NCBI RefSeq assembly: GCF_004337985.1
Contig: NC_043741.1
Coordinates: 198,747 to 262,746 of the forward strand
Source of the DNA: Pyricularia pennisetigena
Taxonomy: Eukaryota > Ascomycota > Sordariomycetes > Magnaporthales > Pyriculariaceae
Reading direction: 5' to 3'
Length of the DNA stretch: 64,000 nucleotides
Both the position numbers and the translations under genes were made by a program. Shown here in pieces: positions 1-9,215 of this stretch. The notes under the pieces were generated by a model. It had not been told where the DNA came from and made no database searches. It worked only from the letters and a program-made list of their open reading frames with translations. Position 1 is the stretch's first letter. Each line of letters starts with the position of its first letter.

Positions 1-1620
1 ACAACCACGCTCGACAAGCAGGGCATCCTCGCCAAGCGTGCAGGGACGCACCTCCTGCTGGGCCGGTTCGACGCGGCGCGCGCCGACGCGCTCGAGTCCC
101 TGACCAAAAGCGACGGCGGACCGTCGGACTGGCGCGCGCACCAGACGGCAGCCAAGGCCAGCTACGCGCTCGGCGAGTTCCGCACGGCGCTGGCGCACCT
201 CGATTCGGCCCTGGGCCTCAACCCGACCTCGGCCGCGCTGACCAAAGACCGCGACAGGGCGCTCGCCAGGGTCGCCGAGGAGGAGAGCGGGGAGTACGAC
301 TTTGCCGCGCTGGCGGCGGCGGTCTCGGGCGGGCGCCGCACGCTGGACGTGGGCAGCTTCAGGCGGCGGACGGAGGAGCGGGCGTCGGCGACGCACGGGC
401 GCGGGCTGTTCGCGACGGAGCGCATCCCGGCCGGCGAGCTGGTGTTTGTGGAAAAGGCGACGGTGATGCCGCCGCAGTACGACGAGGAGCGGTCGTCGGC
501 GGCGCTGTACGCGGGCATGGTGCGGCGCATGCTCGACAGCCCCACGCTGGCCCGGCGGCTGTGCGGCATGTTTGCCGGCGGCTACGCCCACGCCACCGGC
601 CGCGAGGGCGACGTCGTGGACGGCGTCGCCGTCGTCGACGTCTTCCACGCCGAGCTGCTGCGCGTCAAGAACTGCTTCAGCGCCCCGCTGTCCACCACCG
701 CCGCGAACCTCGCGCCCGACGTCGCGAGGCACCACCCGCCGCGCGCCAGGGGCCTGTGGCCGCTCGCCGCCGCCATGAACCACGCCTGCGTGCCCAACAC
801 GGCCCGGGCCTTTGTGGCCGACGTCTTCGTCACGCGCGCCCTGAGGGACATCGCCCAGGGCGAGGAGCTCACGCAGTCCTACATCCCCGTGCGGGCCGAC
901 GTCGCGGCCAGGCAGGCGCAGCACGGCCAGTGGTGGGGGTTCGAGTGCGGGTGCGTGCTGTGCGCGGCCGAAAAGGGCCGGGAGGACGGGGTCCTGGCGA
1001 GGCGGAGGAGGGTGCTGCTCAAACAGATGGAGAAAATGATGGACAGGAGCGCCACGACGGTCGAGATGTCGGGCGCCGTGGATGTGTTTGGCAAGGCCAA
1101 GGCTGACAGCGGAACGGTGCGCAACGTCGAGAGGGTCATGGGCTTGCTGGAGGCGGCGCACGAGGTTGAAGTCTACGGGCCAAACATGGTCTTTGCTGAT
1201 GCTGATGGCGGTGTCGGCGACGGCGACCGCGACGGCGACGGAGACAATGATGCACCGCCGCTTCTACTCCCGCGTCTGCTGCTCATCCTTCCCAGCATGT
1301 GGCTCATGGACGCGTACCGCGGCCGTCGGAAGCACGCCAAGGTGGTGCACATGGCGACCAAGGCGCTGCGCAACTTTGGCTTCCTTTCGTTCCCAGGCCC
1401 CGAGGGCACGAAGATGCAGCACTTTTTCGAGCGGCAGCCTCGGGGAAGCGCGGGAATCGTGACAATTCATCTTGTGCGGGCCCTCATGTGCGCCACCGAG
1501 GCCCTCCGGCACTTGGGCAGGGTCGATGAGGCGGGTGACTGGGAGGCCGCCGCGAGGTTTGCGTTCAAGGTCATAACGGGGTGGGAGAACGACCCTTCTG
1601 TCATGCTTGGGCCGTCTTGA
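1..1620 (+). CDS. TPR-SET domain protein (5' end outside window)
   Basis: The frame is open from base 1 to the TGA at 1618-1620 (539 codons), so the gene begins before the window. The first 110 codons include a TPR-like helix pair (around codons 50-75, with a YALGEF...LNP pattern). A SET domain follows: an N-terminal part with GRGLFA at about codons 132-137, then the NHAC-PN motif (about 259-265), then GEELTQSYIP, where the Tyr closes the SET pseudoknot. A cysteine-rich post-SET sequence follows (FECGCVLC). SET proteins of this architecture are SMYD-like protein lysine methyltransferases using S-adenosylmethionine; the substrate cannot be told. No MYND finger is visible in the part present. 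The C-terminal 200 residues are helical and unassigned. GC-rich codon use is typical of an expressed gene. The internal ATG at 349 is not the start, because it would remove the TPR and the beginning of SET. Confidence 0.85.
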   Translation, partial: TTTLDKQGILAKRAGTHLLLGRFDAARADALESLTKSDGGPSDWRAHQTAAKASYALGEFRTALAHLDSALGLNPTSAALTKDRDRALARVAEEESGEYDFAALAAAVSGGRRTLDVGSFRRRTEERASATHGRGLFATERIPAGELVFVEKATVMPPQYDEERSSAALYAGMVRRMLDSPTLARRLCGMFAGGYAHATGREGDVVDGVAVVDVFHAELLRVKNCFSAPLSTTAANLAPDVARHHPPRARGLWPLAAAMNHACVPNTARAFVADVFVTRALRDIAQGEELTQSYIPVRADVAARQAQHGQWWGFECGCVLCAAEKGREDGVLARRRRVLLKQMEKMMDRSATTVEMSGAVDVFGKAKADSGTVRNVERVMGLLEAAHEVEVYGPNMVFADADGGVGDGDRDGDGDNDAPPLLLPRLLLILPSMWLMDAYRGRRKHAKVVHMATKALRNFGFLSFPGPEGTKMQHFFERQPRGSAGIVTIHLVRALMCATEALRHLGRVDEAGDWEAAARFAFKVITGWENDPSVMLGPS

Positions 1621-1754
1621 GTAGGAGTCATTTTTGTGGGGCGCGGCTTGTAATAAATATGATCAGCCGGAAAATTTAATACACATGGCCACACCAGCAC
1701 TTACCTGATCCAATTCAGAAGACTTCTTGAATAGAACTGCTAGCGTTGATCAGC

Positions 1755-1873
1755 ACATACGACCATACCCAATGGAATACACGGGATCCCGTCCGCTCTC
1801 CCTTAGTTAAACCATTGAGGGCCGAACTAGTACTCAGGTGGGTGACCACTGGGGAATCCTCGGTGTTATATGT
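1755..1873 (+). rRNA. 5S rRNA-like copy 1 (variant)
   Basis: This 119-nt copy has the fungal 5S layout: it begins ACATACGACC, carries the GGGATCCCGTCCGCTCTCCC core, and its ends form helix I. It differs from the other copies by a paired change in helix II (position 18 C to A with its partner G to T) and by a G to A near the 3' end that puts a C-A mismatch in helix I. No TATA is seen at -29. It may be a variant gene or a young pseudogene. A T-rich stretch follows from 1878. Confidence 0.75.
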
Positions 1874-2020
1874 TCTTGATATTTTTTTCCTACTTTTTTC
1901 TTCCGAACGCAGTATCTATAAGCTAGACATAATTTTCCGATATTCCCAATCAGGAGTGCTGCATAAATGGGCAAAATGCTATAGCGTGCATATGGTTAAA
2001 TTTTTCGCCAAATGTCAAAG

Positions 2021-2027
2021 TATAATG
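2021..2027 (+). promoter_or_regulatory. TATA element at -29 of 5S copy 2
   Basis: TATAATG begins exactly 29 nt before the 5S start at 2050. N. crassa 5S genes need a TATA at about -29 for Pol III transcription, and the same spacing recurs at copies 3 and 4. Confidence 0.6.
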
Positions 2028-2049
2028 CTGCAGCACATCCGATTTCAGC

Positions 2050-2168
2050 ACATACGACCATACCCACTGGAATACACGGGATCCCGTCCGCTCTCCCCTA
2101 GTTAAACCAGTGAGGGCCGAATTAGTACTCAGGTGGGTGACCACTGGGGAATCCTCGGTGTTGTATGT
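2050..2168 (+). rRNA. 5S rRNA copy 2
   Basis: This is a 119-nt 5S rRNA with intact helix I (ACATACGAC pairing with GTTGTATGT) and helix II (CACTGG with CCAGTG). The internal control region is preserved. T-runs follow from 2169, as expected of a Pol III terminator, and there is a TATAATG at -29. It differs from copy 4 only by C/T changes, one of them in a CpA context. Confidence 0.85.
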
Positions 2169-2297
2169 TTTTGACTTTTTTTTCCTCTTTTTTTTCTTTT
2201 TTTTTCGGACGCGATACCTGTGGGTTATATATAATTTACAATATTCCCAAAACAAGCATTGCGTGCAGGGGACTGAATTTTTCGCCGAATACCAGAT

Positions 2298-2304
2298 TAT
2301 AGTG
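2298..2304 (+). promoter_or_regulatory. TATA element at -29 of 5S copy 3
   Basis: TATAGTG begins 29 nt before the 5S start at 2327. It has the same position and form as the elements upstream of copies 2 and 4, although the intervening sequence differs. Confidence 0.6.
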
Positions 2305-2326
2305 ACGCTGTACTTCTGTCACTGAC

Positions 2327-2445
2327 ACATACGACCATACCCATTGGAATATACGGGATCCCGTCCGCTCTCCCCTAGTCAAACCAGTGAGGGCCGAACT
2401 AGTACTCAGGTGGGTGACCACTGGGGAATCCTCGGTGTTGTATGT
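2327..2445 (+). rRNA. 5S rRNA copy 3
   Basis: This is a 119-nt 5S copy. Helix II position 18 is T and pairs as a U-G wobble with the unchanged partner. The rest matches copy 4 except one CpA to TpA change (ACACGG to ATACGG). T-runs follow immediately (2445 onward), and a TATA lies at -29. Confidence 0.82.
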
Positions 2446-2545
2446 TTTTGACTTTTTTTTCCTATTTTTTTTTTCTTCCGAACGCAATACCTATGGGCTA
2501 TACAGAATTTTCCAATATTTCGAATAAGGATTGCTAGCGGTTGGC

Positions 2546-4405
2546 TCGAACTGCCAAGGACGCCTGAGACCTGGGTATGCCTTGCAAATCCTACCATACT
2601 GGGCAGTTTGCTTTCAGCTAGGTTACCACGCAGCTTAGCCATCGTGGAAGAGGTTGTGGAGCCAGTTCTTGGGAGCCATACGGCATATTTGTTACGCTCA
2701 CACCCAACACAAGACCGTCCAGAGGTGGGATAGCTAACTCCCAACGCCTAGTCGACAGTCACATGCTCTCGCTCTGTCGCTTCTATGTGACCCCTGGTAT
2801 TGTCGTTGGGTCACCGGAGCAAGTATTGCTTATATTTCGCCGCTTCAAATGGTTCACCTACCCCTGGCCGATAGAGGCCACCCCCCATACCAGCCACTGC
2901 GGAAGGTCTGCTTTCGAAGGTAAATGACCGACTGCTGGCCTGTCTTCACCATGGATTTCCACTTCCAAAAGCCTCTCGACGTCGCGTCACTGCAGAAGCG
3001 GTACTAGATGAAAGAATCGAAGCCTTCACAGAAACGCTTCCAAAACGCACAGCAGCGTTCAAAGCGACTTTGGCGGGAAACACCCATAAAGCCATGCCAC
3101 GTGGTTCCCCCAGTTGCCAGTGTCTCTCGTCAATCGCAGCATGCTTATACCATTTGGCGGCGCGATACAGATTTATTCGGCGAAAGGCACCAAGCAGTCG
3201 CCCCTTCCGCCTGTAGGGCAAATGCAAGTTCTGATCCAAGTATGGTCGGGTCATTGCGGAATCAAGCTTGTGCCAGCTGTGGCGTTGATCGGACACATCT
3301 GATGCGACTGTCTCGGAACATCGTTCGATTGGGCTGACCTGGTGGATTCTGAGGGCATTCTCATGGGAAACGCACCTCTGAGTACCCTGGAGAGGGGAAC
3401 AATCATGCTGTGCCTCGCTGTTGGATACCTCGGCGATTACCTCTTGGAGCCCCTCTTTGAAGAGGAGATGGAATTGTTTGCCCACAAAAGCCAGTCGTTT
3501 CGCCCGAATAGGACAGCTCGCGCCCCTGCCCTAAGCACTGATGTGGCATCACATCATTCCGACAGCGGAAAATAATAGCGTTACGATCGATACCATCTAT
3601 AGTATGAAGGATGGCAATCATTTTAAATCACAGTATTGATCGCAGGGCTCGATCTCTTCCGCTATGGAGACCAATTGCGAAAGCGAAGCAAGTTCAAAAC
3701 TAATCATTAGAAGCAGACGAGAGGATGACGGTCGGGGACAGATTAAATCACCTGGCAAAATACTCTAGTTGCTCAAACCACTGTTCTTATCTAGGTCGTA
3801 TTTTTAGAGCCTGAATCACGTCACGTTCTGTGGCACTTTGATGCATGCAACTGGTACTCAGTTTATCGCTCACACAGAAACCGTTCATGATAGATTAGAT
3901 AATCCCTTATCCACAGTGATCATCAGCACGAACACATGGGATGGAGGTATTAAAGTTGTGAGTTTATGCATCTGCATTAACCTAAAAAAAAAAAAAGCGC
4001 CTATACGCGGACTTATGGAACGAACTTGAGGAACGGACTTGCGGAACGGACTTGCGGAGCGGGACGCTTAAAAGTTTGAAGACTAGAAACCCGGGGTCTC
4101 GGGCCAAGTTCTAGGCCGTCTAACTTGATATACCCTGTACGGTACAAGATTAGCTAATTTTACAATTTATTGGCTATAATATCTCTAGCTTCGGGTTAGA
4201 CTAACAACCCGAGCCTAAAGTGATTTGTCATTGTCTTCCTTCCAACGGTCTAATGCGGCTCTGAGCGCGCCGAGACGCGCCGCTGCCTAATGCATATATA
4301 ACAGCTCCAAAGGCCATATTTGTCAACAATCTGTGTTTTGCTTACCCTCTGTTCCTGTGCTCCACTAAGGCGTGAATCAATATTAAGTATCTGCTATATG
4401 CCATT
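2546..4405. other. Gene-poor interval with weak coding remnants
   Basis: No convincing gene. Forward frames around 2951-3560 give coding-like pieces (one starting MDFHFQKPLDVASLQKRY, another with STLERGTIMLCLAVGYLGDY) broken by stops and frame changes, which suggests an old pseudogene of unknown family. The overlapping minus frame at 2946-3485 looks like a shadow. The rest, including 3840-4060 with GGAACGGACTTG-type short direct repeats near 4018-4060, holds nothing I recognise. Confidence 0.4.
4295..4301 (+). promoter_or_regulatory. TATA box of the SRPBCC gene
   Basis: TATATAA lies 105 nt upstream of the ATG at 4406, a plausible core-promoter position for a fungal Pol II gene. Positional inference only. 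Confidence 0.4.
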
Positions 4406-4861
4406 ATGTCTCGGACCCTTATTTACAAAGCCACCCAAGAACTGGACTACGATGTCGAGGCAGTCTGGTCCATCATATCCAAGTTCGATGCTGTCGCTGC
4501 ATGGTCACCAATTGTTGTTCAATGCACCACAGAAGGAGAAGGAATCGGTTCAGTCAGATATGCTGTGACAGAGTCAGGCGGCCGCTTCAATGAAAAGCTC
4601 GAGATTCTTGATCATGAGGCACATACCATTAGCTACAGATTCGAGGAACCTGTTCCGTTCCCAGCGACAGGTCTTTACGGGACGCAACATCTCGATGCGA
4701 TTGCGCCGGGCAAAACGCTTCTCACGTGGACAGCGGATGCCGAGTCGATCGATCAGGATGTCAAGGAGAGAGTTGCCGAACAGATGGAGGGTCTTCTTAA
4801 GATATCTCTCGGTGGACTGGTGGAGTTGCTTGGAAAGTGCCAGGACGAGGCATCAAACTAG
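4406..4861 (+). CDS. SRPBCC (polyketide cyclase/START-like) small protein
   Basis: A single-exon ORF of 151 codons. The start MSRTLIYKATQELDYDVEAV fits the first strand of an SRPBCC fold (residues 5-12). A helix-turn region VWSIISKFDAVAAWSP (20-35) is the hallmark 'W..I.dF..l..W.P' pattern of the polyketide cyclase/dehydrase group. The middle strands are followed by a long C-terminal helix with VKERVAEQMEGLLKISL (about 119-135). Such proteins bind hydrophobic ligands in a helix-grip cavity. The ligand cannot be inferred, and the neighbours give no pathway context. No signal peptide is present, so it is probably cytosolic. Length is normal for the family. Confidence 0.8.
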   Translation: MSRTLIYKATQELDYDVEAVWSIISKFDAVAAWSPIVVQCTTEGEGIGSVRYAVTESGGRFNEKLEILDHEAHTISYRFEEPVPFPATGLYGTQHLDAIAPGKTLLTWTADAESIDQDVKERVAEQMEGLLKISLGGLVELLGKCQDEASN

Positions 4862-5168
4862 GGGCTTGGTTCATGGAATAGCAGATTGTACATACATAAT
4901 ACTACTGTCCAGCGAAACTTGGGCCGAGAGGCAAGCTTTGATAGATAAGGACGAGCTAGGAGGAATAGAGGAATTCTTTCCAATTCCTCTACCACTTTGG
5001 CGGCATCAGGGATATGCTCTACCAAGTGGCTATTCAAATATAGCTAGAGGGGAAATAATATCAGCTCCGTCTCTTGGCTCTTTGCTTCCATTGCCATCAG
5101 CCACTGCTGAAGATCTGAAAGCTACCTTGCAATCGGAAGTTTTCCTAGGCATGCCACACCTTCTCAAC

Positions 5169-6006
5169 ATGACGCATCAAGTAGAGGAATTCCTCTCGTC
5201 TTTAAAAGAGTACGGCCTATTATTTTGCTTAAAGGCGCGCCTCCTAACACACTATTGCTAGATATTACAACAAAAATGCCCTCTCCGATGTCACTATTAA
5301 CTGCGATGGCCAAGAGTTCAAAGCTCACCGGGTGATCATATCTGCCCATTCAAAGTATTCTTTCCAAAGTACTGAATGGTGATTGGAAAGTATGGCAGAC
5401 CCACCACGTTTGTTTAGAACAAGAAGTTGTCGCTTATAGTATCAAAGGAGAGCTCTGAGAGGCAAATCGACATCAAAGATTTCGACGCAAGCGTGGTAGA
5501 AGCAATGCTTCGTTTCCTGTACTCATTCGATTACAGCAACATTCATGGCACTTCTGCAATGGTCTTTGACGCCCAAATCATAAATGTACCAAATCGCCGA
5601 CAAATACGACATACCGGCACTTGAGGTTCAATCTAAAGAAAAGTTCAACGCCGCCGTGGCTAAGGGATGGAGCATGGACGATTTTCCACTTGCCATCACC
5701 GTGGTATACGAATCTACCCCTCCAGAAGAAAGGGGACTTCGCAACTTGGTTGTGCAGACCGGGAGGGAAAACATCGACAAGCTTCTTGAGCACAACGGCT
5801 TTTGCAAACTTCTAAGAGAGACACCCGAGTTTTCAGCTGATCTGATTCTTGTTCTTCGTGCTAAGTCATCAGAGTCTATACGCTGTTATGAGTGCCCATC
5901 ATGCGACAACAAATTTCGTGGCGAATTCTCACGTGCAAGTTACTACTATTGCCCATTCTGTGGTAGGCGTGGTTCGGACTGGAACTCTTATCAAGCTGAC
6001 AAATGA
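5169..6006 (+). pseudogene. BTB/POZ domain protein, frameshifted
   Basis: Exon 1 is 5169-5209. Intron 1 (5210-5261) has GTACGG...CTAAC...TAG. Splicing gives KEYYNKNALSDVTINCDG, followed by FKAHRVIISAHS, the BTB/POZ core. A second intron at 5390-5447 (GTATGG...AAG) joins DWK to ESSERQIDIKDFD. The remaining text matches the BTB alpha/beta tail (VEAMLRFLYSFDY, then YQIADKYDIPAL). After the BTB there is a helical part and a C-terminal CxxC...CxxC zinc-ribbon-like stretch (ECPSC, YCPFC). Two single-base frame breaks are present: one in the T-rich stretch near 5358-5365, the other near 5576-5584. Either the gene is recently dead or the assembly has indel errors here. BTB domains mediate dimerisation and Cul3 binding; the role of this copy is unknown. 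Confidence 0.75.
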
Positions 6007-6296
6007 GCTACGACGAGATAGTTTCAATTGTTTATGTAATTTCAACATCGCTCTAGTACTATTTAGAATAAATCGCATTAGTATTCACTTCATCTCGTCC
6101 AATGCGGAAGCTGAACCTACATTATGTTCTAGCTGTTGTGATTTTAAGAGGCAAAACTAAAAGAAGTCAATATGGTAATCTTCCGGGCAGCTCTGAAAGA
6201 CTCAAAGCCGCTCTTAAATAAAAGAACTTTGCTTTTTGGCTGGATTCTACTGGATAGGTGGAGGTCTCGTATCCAGATATTTATATATAGTCCGTT

Positions 6297-6527
6297 TCAA
6301 CTGGAGAGATAGAGTTCCTTCAAGGACTGGAGGACAATCTTCAGCAGGACATTAGTTGCTACTGCATGGCGCGATCCAGTATCTGGATTACGCCAGCAGT
6401 ATGGACCAACGTCACATCCTGCTCCTGGACATTCTAGGAGGTTATATACCCGTTCCCATATTGGTACTTGATTTTCGGAACTTTCTATGTTATAAAGAGA
6501 AGCCCTCTCATTAAGTTGAGCTGCCAT
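6297..6527 (-). pseudogene. Cys-rich repeat-associated protein fragment
   Basis: A 76-codon open stretch ending in LQSLKELYLSS and containing the C-x4-C-x4-YCW pattern. I recall similar motifs from fungal repeat-associated hypothetical proteins but cannot name the family. It is short, has no flanking exons I can see, and sits near 5S repeats and AT-rich DNA, so a fragment is more likely than a gene. Confidence 0.25.
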
Positions 6528-6997
6528 TGCACTTCTCCCGCTGTAATGTCAAACGATAGAAAAAACAACCCAACGGCCTGATTTAACGGCCAAATACGCA
6601 AACCAAGTAAAAACACCTATATAAAATATGGGGGAACCCGCGGGTATTTGAACAATTTGCAATTATTATTGGCCATTTTACCCATTGTCCGCGTTAAAAG
6701 CGTATCGCACCCGCTTTGATAAATACCCCCGCGCGTAACGGTGCGTACGAATAAACGGCGGAAAGCGCCGCAGGTTAGTCACACTTTTGCAGGAATATAA
6801 ATTATAAGGCCGCAATAGGTACCCACCCCTATATCGCCGCGGGCCGGGCCCGTAACGATCGATCCGCTATTTGAATTTATGTAGGTTTAGATAGCGCTCC
6901 GTAATGCTCCACGTACGATTATGTGCGCGAAGAACCGGCGTTGCCCGCGTTCCGCGCGGCCCGGCGTTAATAGAAACTACTACTACTACTGCTACTA

Positions 6998-7004
6998 TAT
7001 AATG
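6998..7004 (+). promoter_or_regulatory. TATA element at -29 of 5S copy 4
   Basis: TATAATG begins 29 nt before 7027. The following GTTGCAGCACA resembles the flank of copy 2, so part of the upstream unit is shared between clusters. Confidence 0.6.
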
Positions 7005-7026
7005 TTGCAGCACAATCCTCACCGAC

Positions 7027-7145
7027 ACATACGACCATACCCACTGGAATACACGGGATCCCGTCCGCTCTCCCCTAGTCAAACCAGTGAGGGCCGAACT
7101 AGTACTCAGGTGGGTGACCACTGGGGAATCCTCGGTGTTGTATGT
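7027..7145 (+). rRNA. 5S rRNA copy 4
   Basis: A 119-nt copy with the consensus base at every site that varies among the five copies. Helices I and II are fully paired, T-rich DNA follows (from 7145), and TATAATG lies at -29. This is the best candidate for a functional gene. Confidence 0.85.
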
Positions 7146-7334
7146 TTTTAATATTTTTTCCTATTATTTTTTCTTTTTCCCAACGCAATATTTGTCGGTT
7201 ATATATAATATTATAATATTCTCAATAAATATTGCTGCATAATTGGGCAAAATGCTATACCGTGCAGGGCGTCGAATTTTTCGCTAAATATTAAAGTATA
7301 GTTAGGATAGTGTTGCTGTACCGATTCCACAGCC

Positions 7335-7453
7335 ACATACGACCATACCCACTGGAATATACGGGATCCCGTCCGCTCTCCCCTAGTCAAACCAGTGAGG
7401 GCCGAATTAGTACTCAGGTGGGTGACCACTGGGGAATCCTCGGTGTTGTATGT
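7335..7453 (+). rRNA. 5S rRNA copy 5
   Basis: A 119-nt copy, identical to copy 4 except for ACACGG to ATACGG and AACTAG to AATTAG (both C to T). The -29 element reads GATAGTG rather than TATAGTG. The copy is followed by TTATTCGAC and only then by T-rich DNA, so the terminator is less compact than for the others. Confidence 0.78.
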
Positions 7454-9215
7454 TATTCGACTATTTCTTTTTTTTCTCATTCTATTTTTGCGGGAGCTGC
7501 ACTTTACGCTATCTACATGCGTTTGCTCTGATGTGCGATTGGCGTAGTGGAGAATGTTTGCCGTTTTGTTGGCTTTCTGTGGTTTTGTATTTTTGTTATG
7601 CTTGGGACTTGAAATAGTTTCCTTTGTACGAAATCAATCACCTCAAGAGACCTGACAAGCCACATGAAATGTTTCACATGTTTAAATGTATAATAGATAA
7701 CTTTTCTTTATCACAGCCCAAAAAAGTACGTGAAACCCTCTTAAATGCAAATGCCAACCCAAGGTAAAATAGACGTAGAGCCAAAGAGCAGAAAAAAAGC
7801 AAAAATAAAAACGAACCCCAAGCAAGACCACAGAAAACCCCAATGAATTTGAGCCCAAACATTAATGCAGAAAAGGAAAAGGTCGCAGGGTGTAACAAGG
7901 TTAAAGCAAGATATGAAATCAAGAAAGATATGGGGTAAAGCAAAGGAAAACCGGAATGACTGTCAAAAAATACTGACAAAGCAGAATTAGGCGGAGGCAA
8001 TGGTAAACCAAACGATAAAGGAAACAAAAAGGCACCGTTGCGAAAGTTGAGCAAAAAGAAAACAATAAAAAAAGAAAACAATAAAAAAAGAAAACAATAA
8101 AAAAAGAAAACAATAAAAAAAGAAAACAAGAAAAAAAGAAAACAAGAAAAAAAGAAAACAAGAAAACAAGAAAACTGAACTGAGCCCAAGTAGCATAACT
8201 CGATCAATAGTAGAGCAAAGATAAAAGGAATTGAAGAAGAGGCGACGTCGAACAAGGTGACCAAAAAAGACTCGGATGAAACCAAACCACTCAAACCAAG
8301 CAGATAAAGGGAAGGAAATGTAGAATAATCCGACAAGCGCAAAGACAAAATAAGAAACCGTAAGGAAATGACCGGGGAAAACGCAATGGAGGTCTAAAAC
8401 ATGAAGATCAAAGAGAGTTGTGCGGATGTAAAATAGAAAAGATAAACGAGCAAGAAAAAAAGAAAAGAAAGCTGAGAGCAAAAGAGATTTGGCAAAAAAG
8501 GAAAAAAAAAGAAAACCAAAAACGCAGACCGGAGAACAAGCTAGGAGAAAATCATGTTGAAATAATGCAAGAAAGAAGCCAATCAAAATGTGTAAAGATA
8601 GCGGGAAAAAAGGGAAAAGACAACCCAGAAACAAACCCAAAGAATTCAAATCAAAAGCCAACGCAAGGTAATGAAAGAGAGAAACGAAACCTATCCAGAC
8701 ACCAAAGAGAAAAAGGAAACGATATAGAAAAAAGAGAAAAAGAACTGCTGCGACGAAAGCGGAAAAAAGTCAAAAAAAGAAAGAAATCATGGCAAGTAAA
8801 AAAAAGAAAGAAACGAAAATGGAGATGCAGAGAATTAAGTGGAAAATCAAAGGGAAAAAAGGAAAAAGAAAACGGAGATACAGAAAATCAAGGTGTAAAA
8901 TCAAAGTGAAAAAAAGGGAAAAAATCAAAGCAAAAACGAGAAAAAGAGTTGAAAGAAGAAGCCAAACAAAGCAAAAAAGAAAAAAAAAAAACTGATGGTG
9001 GCAAAAGCGAAAAAAGTCAGAAAGAACTAACGGCAGTAAAAGGAAAAAGAATGAACATGCAAAGAATTAAGGGAGGAAATCAAACGTAAAAATGAAAAAA
9101 AAGGAAAAAACCAAAGCAAGAAATGCAAGCAAAAGAGGAATGACAGAACAAGATGACGCAGAAAAGAAAACACAAGAGCAAGAGCACCAAACGCCAACCA
9201 AAGCAAACAATCGTC
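7454..9215. other. A-rich, purine-skewed low-complexity block
   Basis: From about 7690 to 9215 the + strand is dominated by A with G next and very little T, in words such as AAAGAAAAC and GGAAAAAG. Long ORFs on both strands here are compositional artefacts (Lys/Arg-rich forward, Phe/Leu-rich reverse). A short clean tandem repeat sits inside (8053-8175). The skew resumes at 9790-9960 after a stretch of ordinary composition. I see no gene. Confidence 0.6.
8053..8175 (+). repeat. 16-bp A-rich tandem repeat
   Basis: About seven copies of a 16-bp unit, CAATAAAAAAAGAAAA. It shifts midway to a CAAGAAAAAAAGAAAA variant (T to G at one place) and ends in shorter CAAGAAAA units. Confidence 0.85.

Larger units (their letters stand above)
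1755..2545 (+). repeat. Tandem 5S-plus-spacer units, cluster A
   Basis: Three 5S copies lie head to tail with start-to-start distances of 295 and 277 nt. The spacers are also related: each has a T-rich stretch, then CCGAACGCA/GGACGCGA-like and ATACCTATGGG-like text, then AATATTCCCAA-like text and a GAATTTTTCGCC-like segment before the next gene. The unit therefore includes the spacer and not just the gene. Spacers are more diverged than the 5S parts, which suggests constraint on the genes. Confidence 0.75.
6007..7026. other. Intergenic with repeat-derived fragment
   Basis: Nothing expressed is evident. A minus-strand 76-codon piece at 6297-6527 contains a Cys/Trp pattern (LECPGAGCDVGPYCW) that resembles conserved Cys-rich stretches found in many fungal repeat-associated hypothetical proteins; it is listed separately. 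From about 6540 to 6980 the composition becomes mixed, with CG-rich words between AT-rich ones, and no ORF of note. Confidence 0.4.
7027..7453 (+). repeat. Tandem 5S-plus-spacer units, cluster B
   Basis: Two 5S copies sit 308 nt apart start to start. The spacer (7146-7334) aligns by eye with that of cluster A: T-rich start, CCCAACGCAATA, TATATAATATTATAATATTC, then GCTGCATAATTGGGCAAAATGCTAT, which is nearly identical to 1970-1985, and GAATTTTTCGCTAAATATTAAAGTATA. Clusters A and B therefore share one origin although they lie about 4.5 kb apart with genes between. Confidence 0.7.

Noticed and set aside
2946..3485. Minus-strand ORF of 179 codons
   Set aside because: The opposite strand shows the more protein-like (though broken) text, and no motif is seen. 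Likely a shadow over an old pseudogene.
4590..5261. 223-codon forward ORF overlapping the SRPBCC gene
   Set aside because: It overlaps the SRPBCC gene in another frame and only contains the BTB first exon by chance.
8418..8909. 163-codon Lys/Arg-rich ORF
   Set aside because: Composition artefact of A/G-rich DNA. The reverse strand gives equally long Phe/Leu-rich ORFs.
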